From NCBI RefSeq assembly GCF_964036645.1, contig NZ_OZ038525.1:3476001-3540000 (forward strand): DNA of 64,000 bases, read 5' to 3'. Of this stretch, positions 7,340-15,652 are shown piece by piece. Every line of letters starts with the position of its first letter. Position 1 is the first letter of the stretch. Both the position numbers and the translations under genes were made by a program. The DNA is from Tenacibaculum sp. 190524A02b. GTDB taxonomy: Bacteria; Bacteroidota; Bacteroidia; Flavobacteriales; Flavobacteriaceae. The notes beneath the pieces are model-generated. The model did no database searches. It had not been told where the DNA came from and saw only the letters and a list, made by a program, of their open reading frames with translations.

Positions 7340-8300
7340 AGCAGAACACTTGCTACTATTTAATTTTTGTAAGGTAGTAAAAGGAACAGAAAAAAGTATT
7401 ATTTGTGATTTTCAAAGGGAAAAAATTAAGTTTATTCCAAATGAAATGGGAGAAATAATAACAATGTTAAAAGAAAAACCTTTTAACTCAGTTAAAGAAT
7501 ATTTTGAAGAAGACGCTGAAGTTTTTAACTCATATATAAATTTTTTAATTTCTGAAGGGTTTGCGTTCTATAGTAAAGACAAAGAAAACTTTATAGACAT
7601 AGAGAATTATTGGACAAGTCCTGAAGTAATTAACAATGCAATTATTGAGTATGATTTTAAAGCATACAATCTAAAGAAAGTTTTATACCAACTAGATAAC
7701 CTTTGTACAAAGTTTATCGAATTTAGATTTACTTCATTTACAGAAGAAAACATTACAGAATTTGAAGAGCTTTTGAAGTTTTGTAGTCGTTCAGTTTTAA
7801 GAAGTACACGCATCTATCTTCCATACGTTTCAAAAGAGGTTTCAAAAAAAATAATAGCATTAACAAAATCATTTCCAATTATAGATTGCATAATCTTTTA
7901 TAACAGTAAGTCAAATAAGTCCTTAGAGAGAGAAAACCAACAAACGTTTTTTATAACGCAACAACTTAAAGACATTACCAATTCCAATATTAATAGAAAG
8001 TTTTTAGTTAATAGCATAGAATACTATTATGAATGTCAAAAATTCAATCCTTATTACAATAAAAAAGTTTCTATTGACTCAAAAGGACAAATAAAGAATT
8101 GTATTAAAAACACTACTGTTTTTGGAAATGTAAAAAATGATTCACTAGAAAAAGTGGTCACAAGCAAAAGCTTTCAAGAGTTTTGGCATGTAACTCATGA
8201 TCAAATCACAGATATTCAAAACAGTGAATTGAGATACAATTATATTATAACTAACGATTTAGAAAAGATTTCAGATGGAAAATATAAACTTGTCGTATAA
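7323..8300 (+). CDS. gwsS: Grasp-with-spasm SPASM-type peptide maturase, atypical C-terminus
   Basis: 325 residues. By family knowledge, these partners of gwsG carry a SPASM-like C-terminus but no radical-SAM CxxxCxxC, and none is visible here. The SPASM start is present: C238 (YYECQKFNPYYNKK), then IDSKGQIKNC (C260) and FGNV. The later segment expected as CxxCExRYxC reads IQNSELRYNY (298-307), so three expected cysteines are I, S and Y. The protein also ends only 18 residues later, short for the family. It overlaps the small gene before it by 17 bases and the exporter after it by 26. Either ATG at 7323 or 7326 could start. Confidence 0.82.
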   Translation: MMKQSKAEHLLLFNFCKVVKGTEKSIICDFQREKIKFIPNEMGEIITMLKEKPFNSVKEYFEEDAEVFNSYINFLISEGFAFYSKDKENFIDIENYWTSPEVINNAIIEYDFKAYNLKKVLYQLDNLCTKFIEFRFTSFTEENITEFEELLKFCSRSVLRSTRIYLPYVSKEVSKKIIALTKSFPIIDCIIFYNSKSNKSLERENQQTFFITQQLKDITNSNINRKFLVNSIEYYYECQKFNPYYNKKVSIDSKGQIKNCIKNTTVFGNVKNDSLEKVVTSKSFQEFWHVTHDQITDIQNSELRYNYIITNDLEKISDGKYKLVV

Positions 8301-10494
8301 AAAATTCCCATTTTTCAAACAATTAGAATCTGCAGATTGTGGTCCTACTTGTTTAAAAATGATCGCAAAGTTTTATGGTAAAAAAGTAGATATCCATAGC
8401 CTTAGAGAACTTTGTCATATTAATAAAAATGGTGTAAACTTTGCAGATTTAATAGATGCTTCAAACAAATTAGGTTTTGAAACAGTTCCTGTAAAAATTA
8501 CCTTACATCAATTAATTCACCAAGCTCCAAAACCATGTTTATTACACTGGAAAGATAATCATTATGTTGTATTTTTAGGAACTACTAAAAAAGGTGAAAT
8601 AGTAATTGCTGACCCAGGATTTGGAAAATTAAAACTAAATAAATCTGATGTTTTAAAATTCTGGAAACAAGATGCTAATAATAAAGGAATTGCATTACTT
8701 TTAGAACCAAATGATAATTTTTCTACAGAAGAAATTAAAACAAATCAAGAGTTTGAAAAGGTAAAGTATTTTATGAAATACTTAAAACCTTTTAAAACCA
8801 AATTTGCATTTCTATTATTGCTCTTATTAGGGATTGCTGGTATTAGTGTTTTTTATCCTCTAATAAATGAAAAGTTAGTTGATCAAGGAATTAGTAATAA
8901 TAATATTCAATTTGTTGTATATCTTTTAATAGCGCAACTAGTTTTATATACAAGCACCAATGTTTTAGAGTTTTTTCAAGGGTGGATTTTTTTAAAAGTA
9001 AATACAAGATTAAGTATTAACCTTATCTCTGATTTCTTAAAAAAATTAATAACAATGCCACTGTCTTTTTTTGATAGTAAATTAACTACAGATATTATGT
9101 TACGGGTGGATGATCATAATAGAATAGAAGAATTTTTCTCAAATCATTCACTTCAATTCTGTGTATCAATTATTGTATTTATTATTTACTCAATATTATT
9201 ATTAAACTATTCTTCTTTAGTTTTTGGTTTTTTCTTATTCGTTTCAGCTTTATCCATACTTTGGGTATATCGTTTTCAAAATCAAAGAAAATACATAGAC
9301 TATAAAAGGTTTGAAATTGAAACGGAGAATAAAAATATCTTATACGAAATAGTAAATGGTATTTCAGATCTTAAAATAAACAATGCTACAACCTACAAAA
9401 CATCTCAATGGCAAAAAACAGAAACTGACCTGTTTGAGCTAAACAAGAAAACAATGCTTTTAGAATTAAAACAAAGCATAGGTATCAATTATATGTCACA
9501 ACTTAAAAACACCTTAATTATAGGATATGTTGCCTATTTGGTAATTGGTGGAGAATTAACATTTGGAGCGCTTTTAAGTATATCATTTATTATAGGTCAA
9601 TTAACACTTCCTATTGAAAGTTTTATTCAATATTTGTATTCATATCAGGACGCTTCTATTAGCATTGATAGGCTTTCTGATGTGTATAGAAAAAAAGATG
9701 AAGAACAACTTTTTTTAGAGCATAAACAACAAGAAGAGACAGATAATTTCCCAAACAATAATGCTATTAGTTTTACAAATGCAAGATATTCTTATTTAGG
9801 ACCTAACTCTCCTTCTTTATTTGAAAATTTAAATATTAATTTTCCTCTTAATAAAGTTACAGCTATAGTAGGTACAAGTGGAAGTGGTAAAACAACAATC
9901 ATTAAACTCCTTCTTAAATATTACCAATTATTGGAAGGTGAAATTAGATATAAAGGAAAAAATGTAGATTCAATAGAACCAAATAAATGGAGAGATTTGA
10001 TTAGTGTTGTTTTTCAAGAGGGATATATTTTTTCTGACTCCGTACAAGGTAATATTACATTAGGAGCTGAATTTGATAAACAACGCTTTGAAAAAGCCGT
10101 ATACCTATCAAATAGTTATGAGTTTATTAACAAACTTCCTCAAAAAGAATTGACTAAAATTGGTGAAAATGGTTTAGGCTTAAGTAAAGGACAAATTCAA
10201 CGTATTCTAATTGCTAGAGCAATGTATAAAGACCCTGAGATTATTATATTAGACGAAGCTACTTCTGCACTTGATGCTGAAAACGAAAGAATAATTCACG
10301 ATAATCTACAAGAATTCTTTAAAAACAGAACTGTAATTATTATAGCACACAGATTAAGTACTGTAAAAAATGCCGATAAAATAATTGTTCTTAAAAATGG
10401 AAAAGTAATTGAAGAAGGACCTCATAAAATGCTTGTAGAAGAAAAAGGAGACTATTATAGCTTAGTTAAAAATCAATTAGAATTAGGGAATTAA
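8275..10494 (+). CDS. C39-peptidase-containing ABC transporter (peptide processing and export)
   Basis: 739 residues. The N-terminal C39 protease (about 10-140) has the catalytic Cys22 (ADCGPTC), His96 (DNHYVVF) and Asp113 (ADPG). It cuts leaders after GG. A transmembrane domain follows (about 165-460), then an ATPase with Walker A VGTSGSGKTT (about 532-541), signature LSKGQ (about 636-640) and Walker B IIILDEATSALD. It would remove the leaders of the upstream precursors and export the modified cores across the inner membrane. The start overlaps the end of gwsS by 26 bases. Confidence 0.93.
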   Translation: MENINLSYKKFPFFKQLESADCGPTCLKMIAKFYGKKVDIHSLRELCHINKNGVNFADLIDASNKLGFETVPVKITLHQLIHQAPKPCLLHWKDNHYVVFLGTTKKGEIVIADPGFGKLKLNKSDVLKFWKQDANNKGIALLLEPNDNFSTEEIKTNQEFEKVKYFMKYLKPFKTKFAFLLLLLLGIAGISVFYPLINEKLVDQGISNNNIQFVVYLLIAQLVLYTSTNVLEFFQGWIFLKVNTRLSINLISDFLKKLITMPLSFFDSKLTTDIMLRVDDHNRIEEFFSNHSLQFCVSIIVFIIYSILLLNYSSLVFGFFLFVSALSILWVYRFQNQRKYIDYKRFEIETENKNILYEIVNGISDLKINNATTYKTSQWQKTETDLFELNKKTMLLELKQSIGINYMSQLKNTLIIGYVAYLVIGGELTFGALLSISFIIGQLTLPIESFIQYLYSYQDASISIDRLSDVYRKKDEEQLFLEHKQQEETDNFPNNNAISFTNARYSYLGPNSPSLFENLNINFPLNKVTAIVGTSGSGKTTIIKLLLKYYQLLEGEIRYKGKNVDSIEPNKWRDLISVVFQEGYIFSDSVQGNITLGAEFDKQRFEKAVYLSNSYEFINKLPQKELTKIGENGLGLSKGQIQRILIARAMYKDPEIIILDEATSALDAENERIIHDNLQEFFKNRTVIIIAHRLSTVKNADKIIVLKNGKVIEEGPHKMLVEEKGDYYSLVKNQLELGN

Positions 10495-10645
10495 AAAAAT
10501 ACTTATAGGGTTTTCAGGTACTTGTTTAAGGGTTTCTGACTATTAAACATTTAGGGATTGTACTTATTTCACAGCATCTAATTTCTACATACTTTTACTA
10601 TGTGTTAAAGTTGGTAAATTAATCAACTTATAATAATTCAAGGGG

Positions 10646-10677
10646 AAAATACCTACTTTAAAAAAGTAGGTATTTTT
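10646..10677 (+). terminator. Terminator of the peptide operon
   Basis: A perfect 14-bp stem (10646-10659 with 10663-10676) has a 3-base loop and runs into T residues. It lies about 150 bases after the exporter stop codon and probably ends the grasp-with-spasm transcript. Confidence 0.8.
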
Positions 10678-10763
10678 AATCAAATTTCTCCTAGAAAATA
10701 AATTTAAAAGTGTAATTTTTTCATTGTTGAATTAATATAATCCCCATTATTTTTTTTCAAAAG

Positions 10764-10788
10764 AACCACATACCCTGTGGTTTTTTTT
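10764..10788 (+). terminator. Intrinsic terminator, + strand
   Basis: Stem AACCACA (10764-10770) pairs with TGTGGTT (10776-10782) around TACCC, followed by a run of eight T. A classic second terminator after the peptide operon. Confidence 0.8.
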
Positions 10789-10932
10789 GGTTATTAAGTT
10801 AACTGAACCTTACTTTTCCTCCATTCACCGATATATAAGCTCCATTCACCGTTTTATAAAAAATTCTTCTAAAGTATCATGTACTTTTATCATATAGTTA
10901 AAAAAATAGCTTTTTTGTTAGTAGTTTGTTAT

Positions 10933-10969
10933 AAAAAGTATCCTTTAGAAGGGGGGATACTTTTTATTT
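10933..10969. terminator. Bidirectional terminator after the molybdenum-cofactor operon
   Basis: AAAAAGTATCC (10933-10943) pairs with GGATACTTTTT (10955-10965), with T tracts in both directions. It lies 3 bases past the - strand cytochrome gene and likely ends that operon. Confidence 0.75.
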
Positions 10970-10971
10970 TT

Positions 10972-11343
10972 TTACTCATCTTTTATATAACTCAATAACA
11001 TTCCAATATTTTCAATATCTACCTGCTCAAAGCGTGGAGTGTGAAAATTTATAGTATCCGTTTTTGAAAGATATTTATACAATGCTAAACTGTCTATTTT
11101 AATATTTCCTAACGCTGGGCCAATTAATTTTTTGTCTATTTTATGGCAACTAGCACATAAAATTCGAAAAAGCTTCTTTCCTTCTCTTTGGTATTCATTC
11201 AAAACATTTCCACATCTTGGAGTTATTGTTCCACACTCAATTACTTCCTTTTTAGTTAAAGATAAATTGGGAAGTACTATTATATAAACCACCCCTAAAA
11301 AAGCAATTGCATAGGATAATAGCATTTTGTTTTTAATACTCAT
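10972..11343 (-). CDS. Small membrane-anchored cytochrome c
   Basis: 123 residues. One N-terminal membrane segment (about 7-27) is followed by a soluble domain with one haem-binding CASCH motif (about 63-67) and KLIGPAL. This is the pattern of a single-haem class I cytochrome c facing the periplasm. No Met sits in an obvious axial-ligand position; the only candidate is in NIGMLL near the end. The start codon overlaps the stop of the MobA-like gene by one base, so it is translated as part of the molybdenum-cofactor operon. It may pass electrons for a molybdoenzyme encoded elsewhere. Confidence 0.8.
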   Translation of the reverse strand: MSIKNKMLLSYAIAFLGVVYIIVLPNLSLTKKEVIECGTITPRCGNVLNEYQREGKKLFRILCASCHKIDKKLIGPALGNIKIDSLALYKYLSKTDTINFHTPRFEQVDIENIGMLLSYIKDE

Positions 11344-12455
11344 TAATTATTCCTCAATTCTTCTTGAGCCATTTCATACTCTTCAGGTGTATTAATATTT
11401 CTAATAAAACTGTCATCTACTTCTACAAGTTCTACCTCTGAATTAATCAGCATTTTTCTAGGACAAGAATATCCTTGCGCTAAATATTGTAATAATTTTC
11501 CATAAGCTTTAGGTTCGTAAATAGTTATCAAAGGCTCCGGAAATTCCTTCCCTTTTCCTTTAATTGCTGTAGCTACTTTACTTGGATTCCTTTTTTGCAA
11601 CAATAGTTTAATAAGTTCTTCATTCACAAAAGGAACATCCGTTGCCATAACTAACCAAGCGGTATTAGGATTTTTTTGAAAAGCAGAACAAATACCTCCA
11701 AATGGCCCTAAATTCACAAAAGTATCTGGTATCTCAGTTTCAATTTCATTATTTTGTTGAACCGAATAATAGGTTTTTAAGGAACAGTTCTCTAATAACT
11801 CTTTTGCATATTCTTTTTGAGGTTTTCCAAAGTAATTTAATTCAGATTTATTAGTACCCATTCTGGTACTCTTCCCTCCTATTAAAACCAATCCATTTAC
11901 CGGAGCAATATGTTCTTCTACTAAACCTTGAATATGATTAGTTATTTTATCTACCTCATTAATGTGATAACTAGTTAAGTTTTTTATGTTTGGAAACTTT
12001 TCTAACAAACAGTCAAAATACACAGTGTCTTCACTCAACTTAATAATAAACTGAATATTTGTGAGCTGATGTAGCCTCTTTTTTATGGAAGCTTCTTTCT
12101 CTTTATCTAAAATTAAAATTTGCTTTGCTCCTTCATAATGATTTCCATTAACAAACACTAAATCATGATTGTAAAACTGTAATCGTTGTTCATATTTATT
12201 AATACTAGAAGAAGTTGTTATTTGTAAATTTCCTTCATGATGAAATGTATATTCCGTTAGGATGTTAGATGCAACATCTTTTGCATGAGAAGCATCAAAA
12301 TAGCCTAAATTATAGGTTGAAAGTTTTGCAGAAACCTTGTAAACTAAATCGGCAATGGTACTACACTTTGTTCCTAAAACAGCTACTTCATTAGGCGCAA
12401 AATTATCATTATGTTTTCTTAATAAATTGGTATGTTTGGTATGTTTTTTATCCAT
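11343..12455 (-). CDS. mobA: MobB-like / MobA molybdenum cofactor guanylyltransferase fusion
   Basis: 370 residues. The C-terminal half (about 188-370) is a MobA-type nucleotidyltransferase with GLVLIGGKSTRMGTNKSEL, GPFGGI and MATDVPF. It would attach GMP to molybdopterin. The N-terminal half resembles MobB in position, but its presumed P-loop reads VLGTKCSTIADL, without the GKT/GKS needed for nucleotide binding. The start overlaps the end of moaC by 8 bases. The MobA call is firm; the MobB relation of the first half is tentative. Confidence 0.82.
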   Translation of the reverse strand: MDKKHTKHTNLLRKHNDNFAPNEVAVLGTKCSTIADLVYKVSAKLSTYNLGYFDASHAKDVASNILTEYTFHHEGNLQITTSSSINKYEQRLQFYNHDLVFVNGNHYEGAKQILILDKEKEASIKKRLHQLTNIQFIIKLSEDTVYFDCLLEKFPNIKNLTSYHINEVDKITNHIQGLVEEHIAPVNGLVLIGGKSTRMGTNKSELNYFGKPQKEYAKELLENCSLKTYYSVQQNNEIETEIPDTFVNLGPFGGICSAFQKNPNTAWLVMATDVPFVNEELIKLLLQKRNPSKVATAIKGKGKEFPEPLITIYEPKAYGKLLQYLAQGYSCPRKMLINSEVELVEVDDSFIRNINTPEEYEMAQEELRNN

Positions 12456-12921
12456 TTTTAATATCTGATTTCCCTCCGGTTTTCTCTACTAATTTAACTT
12501 CTTTAATTACCATTTTTTGACTAATAGCTTTACACATGTCGTATATAGTCAAACAAGTAGCAGAAGCTCCTGTTAACGCCTCCATTTCTACCCCTGTTTT
12601 TCCTTCAATAGTCACTTTACAAAACACTTCAATATGCATATCATCTACAATAGTAATATCAATATCAACCCCATTAATTAACAATGGATGACACATTGGA
12701 ATAATATCTGATGTCTTTTTTACAGCCTGAATTCCTGCAATAATTGCTGTTTGAAAAACGGGTCCTTTTTTAGTAATTAATTCATCATTTGTAAAATGAT
12801 TAATTACTTCTTCTCCTAAAAACATAGTTGCTTTAGCAATAGCCACTCGTTTCGTCACTTTTTTATCAGAAACGTTAACCATTTTAGGTTGATTTTTTTC
12901 GTTTAAATGTGTAAAACTCAT
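12448..12921 (-). CDS. moaC: Cyclic pyranopterin monophosphate synthase
   Basis: 157 residues, normal length. It acts after MoaA, converting the cyclic GTP intermediate to cPMP in molybdenum-cofactor synthesis. Conserved motifs are MVNVSDK near the N-terminus, the active-site region IIPMCHPL (about 70-77), and GVEMEALTGAS with YDMCKA. The end overlaps the MobA-like gene. A gap of 175 bases with a hairpin separates it from moeA, so it may have its own promoter. Confidence 0.95.
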   Translation of the reverse strand: MSFTHLNEKNQPKMVNVSDKKVTKRVAIAKATMFLGEEVINHFTNDELITKKGPVFQTAIIAGIQAVKKTSDIIPMCHPLLINGVDIDITIVDDMHIEVFCKVTIEGKTGVEMEALTGASATCLTIYDMCKAISQKMVIKEVKLVEKTGGKSDIKNG

Positions 12922-12936
12922 TTAATAGATAGTTTT

Positions 12937-13096
12937 GAGTGTTTAATGTTTAGTTTTTAGTTAATTTTTTTTGAGATGTTTTTACAACCACGGTGATAAC
13001 ATAATTAATTATCAAAAGTACATTTATATTTATAATAGTAAAACCATCAAACTGATTTAGTTTCCAGTATAGAAACTAAAAACCAAACACTAAAAA
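12937..13096. repeat. Inverted repeats between moaC and moeA
   Basis: AT-rich gap. Outer arms near 12942-12963 (ATGTTTAGTTTTTAGTT type) and 13074-13095 are imperfect reverse complements. An inner hairpin pairs TTTAGTTTC (13056-13064) with GAAACTAAA (13072-13080). The whole block could be a short mobile-repeat remnant or a weak terminator. Confidence 0.4.
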
Positions 13097-14293
13097 TTAA
13101 AAATTTCTATATAGAATCACAGGAAAAACCGTTCCTTTTTTAAATGTTATTTCTTCAGTTTTTGGCAACTCAATAAATCCATCAGCATCAATTAAACTGG
13201 CCAAATCTCCAGAACCATTTGCTTTAACTGGCGTCGCTTTAAGCTCACTATTTTCAACAGACAGTTTTACCTGTAAAAAGTAGGTTAAGTTTGGCTTAAA
13301 AATTACATCTTCTGTTAAAACAGCCGCTTCTATTTTTTGCGCAACACCTACAGATTTATAGTACCAAGGGTAAAAATATGCCATCCCATTTACAAAAGTA
13401 GATACAGGGTTCCCTGGAAACGCAAATACACAGCAATTATCAGTAATTCCACTCCAAAAAGGCTTTCCTGGACGTTGTGCTACTTTATGAAATAGTTTTT
13501 CTACACCTAACCCATCTAACACCTCAGGTAAAAAATCGAATTTTCCTTTACTAACCGCTCCGCTAAATAATAGGGCATCGTACTCTTTTAAGTATTCTTT
13601 TATCTTTTCTTTTAAAACCTCTTTATCATCAGTCAAATGTACTGTTTCAGAAGGAATTTTCAACCTATCTAATAAAGATACCAAAGTGTATACATTACTT
13701 CTTCTTATTTGGTGTGCTAATGGTGTTTCTTCAACACCTACCAATTCATCACCAGTAGAAACAATCATCACTTTAGGTTGTTTAGCTACTTTTACTTTGC
13801 TTTTTCCAACTGTAGCCAAAACACCAATTTCTGCCGGAGAAACAATGGTGTTCTTTTTAATTAAAACAGTTCCTTGTTCTTTATCTGAACCTTGGTAATG
13901 TATGTTTTGCCCTTCCTTAATAGTATCTACCGTTACCGTTGCCATTAGCGTATTTACTTCTACATCTTCATAACGAATCACTGTATCTGTATTTTCTGGT
14001 AACACTGCGCCTGTCATTACTTCATAACAATGCGTTGCATTTTCCATTTTTTCTTGCGCACTTCCTGCTGGCTGAATCCCTTCAATTTTAAAATCACGAA
14101 CACCATATTCAAAAAAACGATAGTTGATTGCAATACCATCCATGGCTACTCTATTGAAAGGTGGAAAATCTCTATCGGCAATAATATCTTCTTTTAAAAC
14201 TCTTCCAACTGCATCTATAAAAGGAATTTCTTCCTCACCAAAATCACGGGTGTGATTTAAAATTTTATCTGTTGCTTCTTTTACTGAAATCAT
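13097..14293 (-). CDS. moeA: Molybdopterin molybdenumtransferase
   Basis: 398 residues, normal length. It inserts molybdenum into adenylylated molybdopterin. It shows the MoeA signature RDFPPFNRVAMDGIAI near residue 40 and GAVLPENTDTVIRYEDV. The MoCF-binding domain has VSTGDELV, the loop LFSGAVSKGKFDF, and FAFPGNPVSTF. Where many MoeA read GGVSxGxxD, this protein has GAVSKGKFD. The start overlaps the small membrane-protein gene by 4 bases. Confidence 0.94.
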   Translation of the reverse strand: MISVKEATDKILNHTRDFGEEEIPFIDAVGRVLKEDIIADRDFPPFNRVAMDGIAINYRFFEYGVRDFKIEGIQPAGSAQEKMENATHCYEVMTGAVLPENTDTVIRYEDVEVNTLMATVTVDTIKEGQNIHYQGSDKEQGTVLIKKNTIVSPAEIGVLATVGKSKVKVAKQPKVMIVSTGDELVGVEETPLAHQIRRSNVYTLVSLLDRLKIPSETVHLTDDKEVLKEKIKEYLKEYDALLFSGAVSKGKFDFLPEVLDGLGVEKLFHKVAQRPGKPFWSGITDNCCVFAFPGNPVSTFVNGMAYFYPWYYKSVGVAQKIEAAVLTEDVIFKPNLTYFLQVKLSVENSELKATPVKANGSGDLASLIDADGFIELPKTEEITFKKGTVFPVILYRNF

Positions 14294-14610
14294 ATAATTA
14301 TAACGTCTAAAAAAGGTCCTTTAAAAAGAAAAAATATAACTAATAATATTAACACGGTAAAAAATGAATTCCGTTGAATTATATTATTCTCCATGTTATA
14401 TTTAAAAATCAAATATATTAAGTAAATCAATGGTAAAAGAAGAGGAATGTAATTAAATAGAAAACTAATATACGGTTTATCAGTAATTTTTGACGCTTCA
14501 TTTCCAGAACCAAAAACTAGAAAAAATAAAAAAGTATTTAGAAAAACTAGAAGCAGTGAAATTAAACAAAAGATTAAGGTATTTAAAGTTACTGTTTTAT
14601 AATTAATCAT
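14290..14610 (-). CDS. Small integral membrane protein (unknown)
   Basis: 106 residues with about three hydrophobic helices (roughly 8-32, 47-68, 81-104) and almost no charge in them. No recognised family. It lies between moaA and moeA on the same strand, 12 bases after moaA and overlapping moeA by 4, so it is co-transcribed with them. A link to molybdenum-cofactor metabolism is inferred from position only. Confidence 0.6.
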   Translation of the reverse strand: MINYKTVTLNTLIFCLISLLLVFLNTFLFFLVFGSGNEASKITDKPYISFLFNYIPLLLPLIYLIYLIFKYNMENNIIQRNSFFTVLILLVIFFLFKGPFLDVIII

Positions 14611-14622
14611 AAGAATAGTTTT

Positions 14623-15615
14623 TTACCCACCAATAGTTGACATGCTTTCAGAAACTTTTCCTTTAGTTCTGTTGGCTTCAGCTACAAAACCATTTTTAGG
14701 TTTTTGTTTTACCAAGGATAAAAACAATTCCTTTAAATCTTCATTACTAGCGCCATCTCTAATAAAATCACGGATATTAAAAACACCATCATCAAACAAG
14801 CAGTTTTTTAACATTCCAGTAGATGTAATTCGAATACGATTACAATCATTACAAATGGTTCTTGTAAAGGCTGGAATAATTCCAATACTTCCTTTAAAAT
14901 TAGAAACCTGATAATTTCTAGAGGTAGATGATTTTTTTGCAGATACTTCAACTACCTCAAACTCCGATTTGATTTCCTGTAAAATTCTATTAAAATTCCA
15001 TGATTCTCCAAGTTCACGCTGGCCATTTCCATTAAAAGGCATTTCTTCAATAAATCGTACTACAACATTTTTATCTTTAGTTAAACGTACAAAGTCATTA
15101 ATTTCATTAGTATTAAAACCAGATTGTACTACCACATTTAACTTCAGATTTAAACTACTTTCTTCTAACAGTTCAAGTGTTTTATAAACTTCAGAAAAAA
15201 CATTTCTCCTTGTTATTTGGTGAAACTTATCTGATTGTAAACTATCAATACTTAAATTAATAGTTTTAACCTTATTAAGTTTCACAATAGTTTCAATATG
15301 TTTTCGTATTAAAGCTCCATTGGTAGTTACATTAATTATGTTTAATAAATCATTGAAAGAAAGCATTTCTAAAAACTTCACAAAATCCTTTCTAACAAAA
15401 GGCTCTCCACCGGTAAGTCTTACTTTAGTTACACCAAGCTCTGTTAATACTCGGATAATTCGGTACATTTCTTTGTAAGTAAGCAATTCTTTTCTTGGAA
15501 CAATTTCAATTCCGTGTGCAGGCATACAATACTGGCATCGTAAATTACAACGATCCGTAACAGCTAATCGAACATAGTCGATTTGACGACCAAAACTATC
15601 TATAAGCTTTTGCAT
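14623..15615 (-). CDS. moaA: GTP 3',8-cyclase
   Basis: 330 residues, normal length. This radical-SAM enzyme starts molybdenum-cofactor synthesis from GTP. The N-terminal cluster motif is CNLRCQYC (C23, C27, C30). LTGGEPFVRKDF follows. The second cluster region is CNDCNRIRIT with a later Cys in MLKNCLFDD. The protein ends in GG, as MoaA usually does. It is the first gene of the - strand operon. moaD, moaE and moeB are absent from this window. Confidence 0.96.
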   Translation of the reverse strand: MQKLIDSFGRQIDYVRLAVTDRCNLRCQYCMPAHGIEIVPRKELLTYKEMYRIIRVLTELGVTKVRLTGGEPFVRKDFVKFLEMLSFNDLLNIINVTTNGALIRKHIETIVKLNKVKTINLSIDSLQSDKFHQITRRNVFSEVYKTLELLEESSLNLKLNVVVQSGFNTNEINDFVRLTKDKNVVVRFIEEMPFNGNGQRELGESWNFNRILQEIKSEFEVVEVSAKKSSTSRNYQVSNFKGSIGIIPAFTRTICNDCNRIRITSTGMLKNCLFDDGVFNIRDFIRDGASNEDLKELFLSLVKQKPKNGFVAEANRTKGKVSESMSTIGG

Positions 15616-15652
15616 GCTACAAAGGTACGTATTAATGTTTCAAGTAGTTCAG

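Larger units (their letters stand above)
10495..10971. other. Convergent intergenic region with three hairpins
   Basis: No gene seen. Besides three terminator-like hairpins listed separately, the 12-base sequence CTCCATTCACCG occurs at 10819-10830 and 10840-10851. The 21-base spacing is two helical turns, as in operators for LytTR-type regulators. Confidence 0.6.
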
